From Polyangiaceae bacterium (GTDB lineage Bacteria; Myxococcota_A; Polyangia; Polyangiales; Polyangiaceae), in the NCBI GenBank assembly GCA_025934595.1, contig JAICXU010000017.1, forward strand, positions 1 through 14,591: 14,591 nucleotides of DNA, read 5' to 3'. This document shows positions 13,053-14,591 of this stretch, one piece after another. Each line of letters starts with the position of its first letter. The first letter of the stretch is position 1. The notes under the pieces were generated by a model. That model made no database searches. It worked only from the letters and a program-made list of their open reading frames with translations, and was not told where the DNA came from. The position numbers were made by a program, and so were the translations under genes.

Positions 13053-13853
13053 GTGAAGGTGCTCTCCGGCGTTTTTGCAGCGGCGACGCTCGCTACATTT
13101 TCGGCGCCGGCGCATGCGCAGGGCAAGCCGATCGATGCATCCGGATCGCGTGCAGCAGGGGCCGGAGACGCGAGCCAAGACGTCGCCGTGCAGGGCACCG
13201 CGCAAGGCGATCAGATGGGCGACCAGCCGCAGGTGACGTCGGACGACATCACGCGCGCGGCGAATGCCGAGCCCGGCGCGGAGACGAACAAGCTTTTGCC
13301 CGAGGCTCCACTCGAAGCGCCGCCGCCTCCGCCGCGTCACAAAGGTCTCGTTCTCGAGTCGTCGATTGGGGCGCTCGGTTTCTTCGGAAAATTCGGCAGC
13401 GTGGCACCGACGGCGTTTTGGCTGCACACGCAGCTCGGCTACGAGATCTTCGACTGGCTCATGATCTTCGGCGAAGGCGAGCTCGGATTCACCGACACGT
13501 CGAATGCGCAAGGCCCCACGGAGACGCGCGCGTTTCCCATCTTCGGCTTCGGCGGCGGTCCGCGCGTCACGTTCCATTTCACCGAGCGCGTCGCGATGTT
13601 CGTGCAAGGCGACATCGGCGCGATGAAGAGCGACGTGACATCCGGTGCGCTCGCGAACATCGGATACAAGAACGCGGAGAACCTCGGGCTCTATGTCGGC
13701 GGCCGCCTCGGCCTCGAGTGGTATCAAATCGATCGTCACATGGCGCTCGGCGTACAACTCGGGCTCCGCGACGCGTTCGGTTACAAGAAGCAGATCGGAA
13801 GCGACCTGCCCTTGATGCTCGATGCGAGCCTCGCCCTGCGATACACGTTTTAA
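13053..13853 (+). CDS. Outer membrane beta-barrel protein
   Basis: I start this 266-residue protein at the GTG at 13053, because it gives a clean signal peptide: a basic start, a hydrophobic core and cleavage after AHA (residue 22). The frame is open far upstream, but that part is antisense to the permease. Residues 23-90 are low-complexity and Asp/Gln/Gly-rich, ending in a Pro hinge (APLEAPPPPP). Residues ~98-266 alternate polar and hydrophobic positions with many aromatics and Gly, as in an 8-stranded small barrel, and the chain ends in ALRYTF with a terminal Phe, the usual BAM insertion signal. No enzyme motif is seen. The N-terminal region could bind peptidoglycan or a partner, or be a plain linker. 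The function is unknown. Confidence 0.82.
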   Translation: MKVLSGVFAAATLATFSAPAHAQGKPIDASGSRAAGAGDASQDVAVQGTAQGDQMGDQPQVTSDDITRAANAEPGAETNKLLPEAPLEAPPPPPRHKGLVLESSIGALGFFGKFGSVAPTAFWLHTQLGYEIFDWLMIFGEGELGFTDTSNAQGPTETRAFPIFGFGGGPRVTFHFTERVAMFVQGDIGAMKSDVTSGALANIGYKNAENLGLYVGGRLGLEWYQIDRHMALGVQLGLRDAFGYKKQIGSDLPLMLDASLALRYTF

Positions 13854-13890
13854 TCGCGTGATTTCAGCACGTTGCACCGTCGCGCCTTGA

Positions 13891-14036
13891 CGAATTTCGA
13901 CGCGCGCCTAATTTGATGTACATCGAATTAGATGGCGCACTAATTTCACATTCGTCTAATTAGGCCAGTATCTAATTCGGCCGATGCCTAAATTAGGCGG
14001 GTATCTAATTAGACGGGTATCTAATTTGATGGGAGC
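13891..14036. repeat. Array of nine 16-bp tandem repeats ahead of sdpR-like gene
   Basis: Units start at 13891, 13908, 13924, 13940, 13956, 13972, 13988, 14005 and 14021, so the period is 16 bp with two 17-bp steps. Each begins C(T/G)AATT (one is CTAAATT); the remaining ten bases vary, often AGGCGGGTAT-like. Many cores are palindromic: CTAATTAG at 13956 and 14005, CCTAAATTAGG at 13987-13997. Units 2 and 3 (13908-13931) also form a 24-bp palindrome with one mismatched pair. A partial tenth unit (CGAATC) begins at 14037, nine bases before the sdpR-like start. It is strongly AT-rich against its surroundings. It most likely serves as a multi-site operator for the ArsR-type repressor that follows. 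Confidence 0.8.
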
Positions 14037-14045
14037 CGAATCCTC

Positions 14046-14336
14046 ATGAGCTACGACCGCGTTTTCGATGCGCTTGCCGATCCGGGACGCAGAAAAATTT
14101 TGAAGCTGCTGCGCGTGGGCTCACTCACCGCGGGCCAGATCGCAGAAGTGTTTCAGCTCTCGAAGCCGACCTTGTCGCATCACTTTCGCGTGCTGCGCGC
14201 CGCGGGTCTCGTGCGCGCCGAGCGCCGGGGCACGAACGTCGTCTATACGCTGCAAGCCAACGCGCTCGAGGATATCGCAACGGAAATTTTGGATTTGGCA
14301 TCGTCACCGAAATTGAAAAAGGCGAGGACGTCGTGA
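14046..14336 (+). CDS. sdpR: SdpR-like ArsR-family autorepressor
   Basis: The 96-residue protein is a winged-helix regulator of the ArsR superfamily: FDALADPGRRKILKLLR (7-23), TAGQIAEVFQLSKPTLSHHFRVLRAAGLV (helix-turn-helix, about 28-56), and the RRGTNVVYTL wing (60-69). The TAGxIA and SKPTLSHH wording and short length fit the SdpR branch rather than metal sensors; no Cys metal site is present. In Bacillus subtilis SdpR represses its own sdpRI operon, and SdpI, when bound by the SdpC toxin, sequesters SdpR at the membrane. GGGAG lies ten bases before the ATG. The stop overlaps the next start (GTGA), so it is coupled to the sdpI-like gene. The 16-bp array directly upstream is the obvious candidate operator. 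Confidence 0.87.
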   Translation: MSYDRVFDALADPGRRKILKLLRVGSLTAGQIAEVFQLSKPTLSHHFRVLRAAGLVRAERRGTNVVYTLQANALEDIATEILDLASSPKLKKARTS

Positions 14337-14591
14337 GCACGAAAGAGTCGTCGAACACGAAGACGAAGATCCGTTGGTCGAAGTGGGATGCGGTCGCCGT
14401 CGCGCTCGTTGCAGGCACGCTGGTCGTTTCCTTTTTGATCGAGCCTTCGCTTCCCGCGATCGTGCCCACGCATTTCGACATTCATGGACACGCCGACGGT
14501 TTCAGCTCGCGAACCTTCGCGGCGTTTTTCCTCCCGCTCGTCTCACTCGCGATTTGGGCGTTCATGCGCTTCGCGATGCTTCTCGCTCCGC
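14333..14591 (+). CDS. sdpI: SdpI-like membrane protein (DUF1648), 5' part only
   Basis: The frame starts at the GTG overlapping the sdpR stop (GTGA) and runs off the window end; 86 residues are visible. A short charged start is followed by a hydrophobic helix (about 19-35), then LPAIVPTHFDIHGHADGFSSR, cut here around the DUF1648 motif of SdpI proteins (PTHF, HG, DG), and a second helix (about 67-84). SdpI in Bacillus subtilis is the immunity protein and signal receptor for the SdpC cannibalism toxin. No toxin gene is in view; it may lie downstream or be absent, since sdpRI pairs also occur alone. Confidence 0.85.
   Translation, partial: MSTKESSNTKTKIRWSKWDAVAVALVAGTLVVSFLIEPSLPAIVPTHFDIHGHADGFSSRTFAAFFLPLVSLAIWAFMRFAMLLAP

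Noticed and set aside
12969..13877. Extension of the permease frame to 13877
   Set aside because: It runs antisense to the barrel protein gene; typical transporter start sequence begins at 12968.
13891..14036. CRISPR array
   Set aside because: Units of 16 bp with a conserved core of about 6 bp and no separate repeat/spacer division; no cas genes. It fits an operator array better.

Overview
The window is a GC-rich chromosomal segment with dense, mostly short-gapped genes. I think it comes from a myxobacterium-like member of the Myxococcota (Polyangia type). The reasons are codon use dominated by G/C third positions, lipoproteins with Asp/Ser/Gly-rich spacers, small secreted proteins with repeated Cys spacing, many GTG starts, and a Tes-like radical SAM protein beside ordinary bacterial housekeeping genes. 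This assignment is inference from style; there is no rRNA or other marker gene.

Layout. (1) 1-2842: the 3' end of a DUF2505-like gene, coupled by an ATGA overlap to an unusual SppA protease that carries an N-terminal outer-membrane-barrel-like domain. (2) 2843-3004: a gene-free gap filled by a GAACCGCC-type imperfect palindromic repeat. (3) 3005-5705: a YjbQ-family gene (minus strand), divergent from a Tes/COG1964-type radical SAM enzyme, which is followed directly by a small Cys-rich membrane-anchored protein. (4) 5724-6641: class I fructose-bisphosphate aldolase (minus strand). (5) 6722-10660: a four-gene minus-strand operon. In order of transcription it encodes a DUF4331 protein, a lipoprotein that looks like the missing C-terminal half of DUF4331, a TPR lipoprotein, and a HupE/UreJ-type membrane protein with an EF-hand loop and a Ser/Thr linker. 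(6) 10661-11426: a complex divergent control region and nikR, whose product has an extra His-rich tail. (7) 11463-12968: an APC amino acid permease (minus), divergent from a beta-barrel outer membrane protein (13053-13853). (8) 13891-14591: a 16-bp tandem repeat array ahead of an sdpR-like ArsR repressor and the start of an sdpI-like gene, cut off by the window end.

The most interesting unit is region 5 plus 6. HupE/UreJ proteins are known or suspected nickel/cobalt permeases and NikR is a nickel sensor, and the two lie back to back across one control region. That region holds an AT-rich palindrome over a TATAAT box, a possible three-stem RNA leader and a short ORF with the best Shine-Dalgarno site in the window. 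I propose, as inference, a nickel-responsive envelope system built around the two DUF4331-like secreted proteins. The second highlight is the 16-bp-period operator array ahead of sdpR. The third is the Tes-like enzyme, which suggests a possible membrane-spanning or otherwise C-C-joined lipid.
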